Of a stretch of DNA of 14,311 bases, positions 13,505 to 14,311 are shown piece after piece. Position 1 is the stretch's first letter, and each line of letters opens with the position of its first letter. Under the pieces are notes generated by a model. It saw nothing but the letters and a program-made list of their open reading frames with translations, was not told where the DNA came from and ran no database searches. A program made the position numbers and the translations under genes. Source of the DNA: an uncultured Eubacterium sp. (GTDB lineage Bacteria > Bacillota > Clostridia > Lachnospirales > Lachnospiraceae); assembly GCA_910577225.1 (NCBI GenBank), contig CAJTMV010000002.1:285582-299892 (forward strand). The letters run 5' to 3'.

Positions 13505-14034
13505 GTTTGCTCCCCTTTGTCCGTATTCTGACGCTCTTTTGTCCATTTTACAAACATCACAGTAAGTAAAATGGTAAATGCAACCGTCAGCAGCAGATTC
13601 ACCCCGTTTAAAAAAGTCAGAACGCCGTGTTCCAGCAGTCCGTGCCGTATCCGGTACACAGCGCATACCGCATTCATCAAAGTCACTGTAATCAGGATGC
13701 TTAAGATCCGTTTTGGATTTTTATTTAGCGGGAAATATCCGTCATACCAGACGCTGTAAACCACATAGATCGTGACTCCGATCAGCATTCCGCAAAACAG
13801 CGTCATGGACAGATCCATAAACTGTATCTCCAGTCCGATATCTGACAGAATACAAAACGCGGTAAAAATCATCCATCCGACAAATCCGTACTGAAATGCC
13901 CGTCCGCGGACGACCTGCTGACGCTCGTCGTACTTTCCTTTGATCGAACCGTCTCTTTTTTTCCCCAGAGCCGCCAATACCACGCAGCATCCGGCAAGTG
14001 CTCCGGCCAGTAAGCCAATTGCATGCTGTTTCAT
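13501..14034 (-). CDS. Small multi-pass membrane protein paired with the XRE regulator (DUF2178-like)
   Basis: A 177-residue membrane protein with about five hydrophobic segments (5-23, 50-65, 78-98, 110-128, 143-163). After the first helix comes KGKYDERQQVVRGRAFQYGF, a 'DERQ...A' motif shared by several small membrane families that travel with short XRE regulators (DUF2178 and similar). The function of such pairs is not established. AGGAGGAG precedes the ATG at 14034. It is the first gene of the two-gene unit, with a good promoter and repeated sites upstream. Confidence 0.78.
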   Translation of the reverse strand: MKQHAIGLLAGALAGCCVVLAALGKKRDGSIKGKYDERQQVVRGRAFQYGFVGWMIFTAFCILSDIGLEIQFMDLSMTLFCGMLIGVTIYVVYSVWYDGYFPLNKNPKRILSILITVTLMNAVCAVYRIRHGLLEHGVLTFLNGVNLLLTVAFTILLTVMFVKWTKERQNTDKGEQT

Positions 14035-14079
14035 AAGTTCTCCTCCTGTTTGTGGTGTATGAAAATGGTTTCTGCATAC

Positions 14080-14108
14080 AATATATACTTTATTTTTCTT
14101 TGTATCAA
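14080..14108 (-). promoter_or_regulatory. Promoter of the membrane protein/XRE unit
   Basis: On the minus strand TTGATA (14103-14108), a 17-bp spacer and TATATT (14080-14085) make a good sigma-A-type promoter about 46 bp before the ATG. An 8-bp inverted repeat, ATATACTT (14083-14090) and AAGTATAT (14107-14114), covers both hexamers and could be an operator for the XRE protein. Confidence 0.65.
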
Positions 14109-14144
14109 GTATATTTTACATTTAGGTGTGTATATTTTCTATTT
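14109..14144. promoter_or_regulatory. Direct repeats phased by 21 bp upstream of the XRE unit promoter
   Basis: GTATATTTTACATTT (14109-14123) and GTATATTTTCTATTT (14130-14144) match at 13 of 15 positions and are 21 bp apart, two turns of the helix. They lie just upstream of the -35 box, in the place of an activator site or an AT-rich UP element. Confidence 0.5.
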
Positions 14145-14168
14145 GTCTGTGGTGTGGAATTTCTGGAG

Positions 14169-14311
14169 ATAAGTTCAGGTAAGAAACCGGGAGCAAATCA
14201 GACATTGTGCGGCCACTTTTAGATGGCTGCGCGGACGTGTGCGTGACAGCCGGAAGGGGGCCCTGGAGCGGGCGGCATGGGACTGAGCGGACTGGGGCAA
14301 CGCTGCGGTGA
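14169..14311 (+). repeat. Right copy of outward-facing imperfect inverted repeat
   Basis: Reverse-complement partner of 6-144. It starts with ATAAGTTCAGGTAA (14169-14182), continues through GGCTGCGCGGACG and GGGACTGAGCGGA, and ends with GGGCAACGCTGCGGTGA at the last base. Inside it, GGCTG and CAGCC can pair around the GCGCGGAC core, and the left copy keeps a self-complementary element there (GGACGCGTCC), which hints at conserved RNA or DNA structure. Stops in all useful frames argue against a protein. The element may continue beyond the window. Confidence 0.75.

Overview
The window looks like chromosomal DNA from a low-to-mid GC Clostridia member, most likely a gut Lachnospiraceae. The grounds are strong purine-rich ribosome binding sites, sigma-A-like promoters, a GH42 beta-galactosidase, a DUF4358/DHHW gene pair, a COG2509-type FAD protein and a small XRE regulator plus membrane protein module. 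The taxon is inferred from gene content only. I see no rRNA, tRNA, CRISPR array or transposase gene.

Layout. Positions 1-150 and 14165-14311 carry an imperfect inverted repeat of about 140 bp that faces outward at both edges. Next comes a GH42 beta-galactosidase (plus strand, 303-2312) whose end is duplicated by a 30-bp tandem repeat and followed by a strong stem-loop. Positions 2492-3479 hold two broken genes, a HAD phosphatase without its 5' part (minus) and an AraC-type regulator without its 5' part and with an internal out-of-frame deletion (plus). They face away from each other and both lose their starts at the same place, which points to one deletion. Positions 3530-3857 hold what I read as a complete Fst/par-like type I toxin-antitoxin locus: a 33-residue membrane peptide on the minus strand, a convergent antisense RNA on the plus strand, two good promoters, a shared terminator and direct repeats that make the RNAs complementary.

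From 3971 to 14034 all recognised genes are on the minus strand. In transcription order from the right they are: a small membrane protein plus XRE regulator pair; a four-gene NitT/TauT-type ABC importer operon (binding lipoprotein, ATPase, permease) ending with its own LacI-family regulator; a YbaK-type tRNA deacylase plus AEC-family carrier pair; a DUF4358 exported protein plus DHHW (AlgX/AlgJ-like) protein pair; and a COG2509 FAD-dependent dehydrogenase followed by an uncharacterised 158-residue protein.

Regulation visible in the sequence: two identical CG-centred palindromes, 107 bp apart, upstream of the ABC operon, fitting the operon's own LacI-type regulator or CcpA; and repeats phased 21 bp apart plus an inverted repeat over the promoter of the XRE module. 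The most interesting object is the type I toxin-antitoxin locus. The next are the flanking inverted repeats and the double gene truncation.
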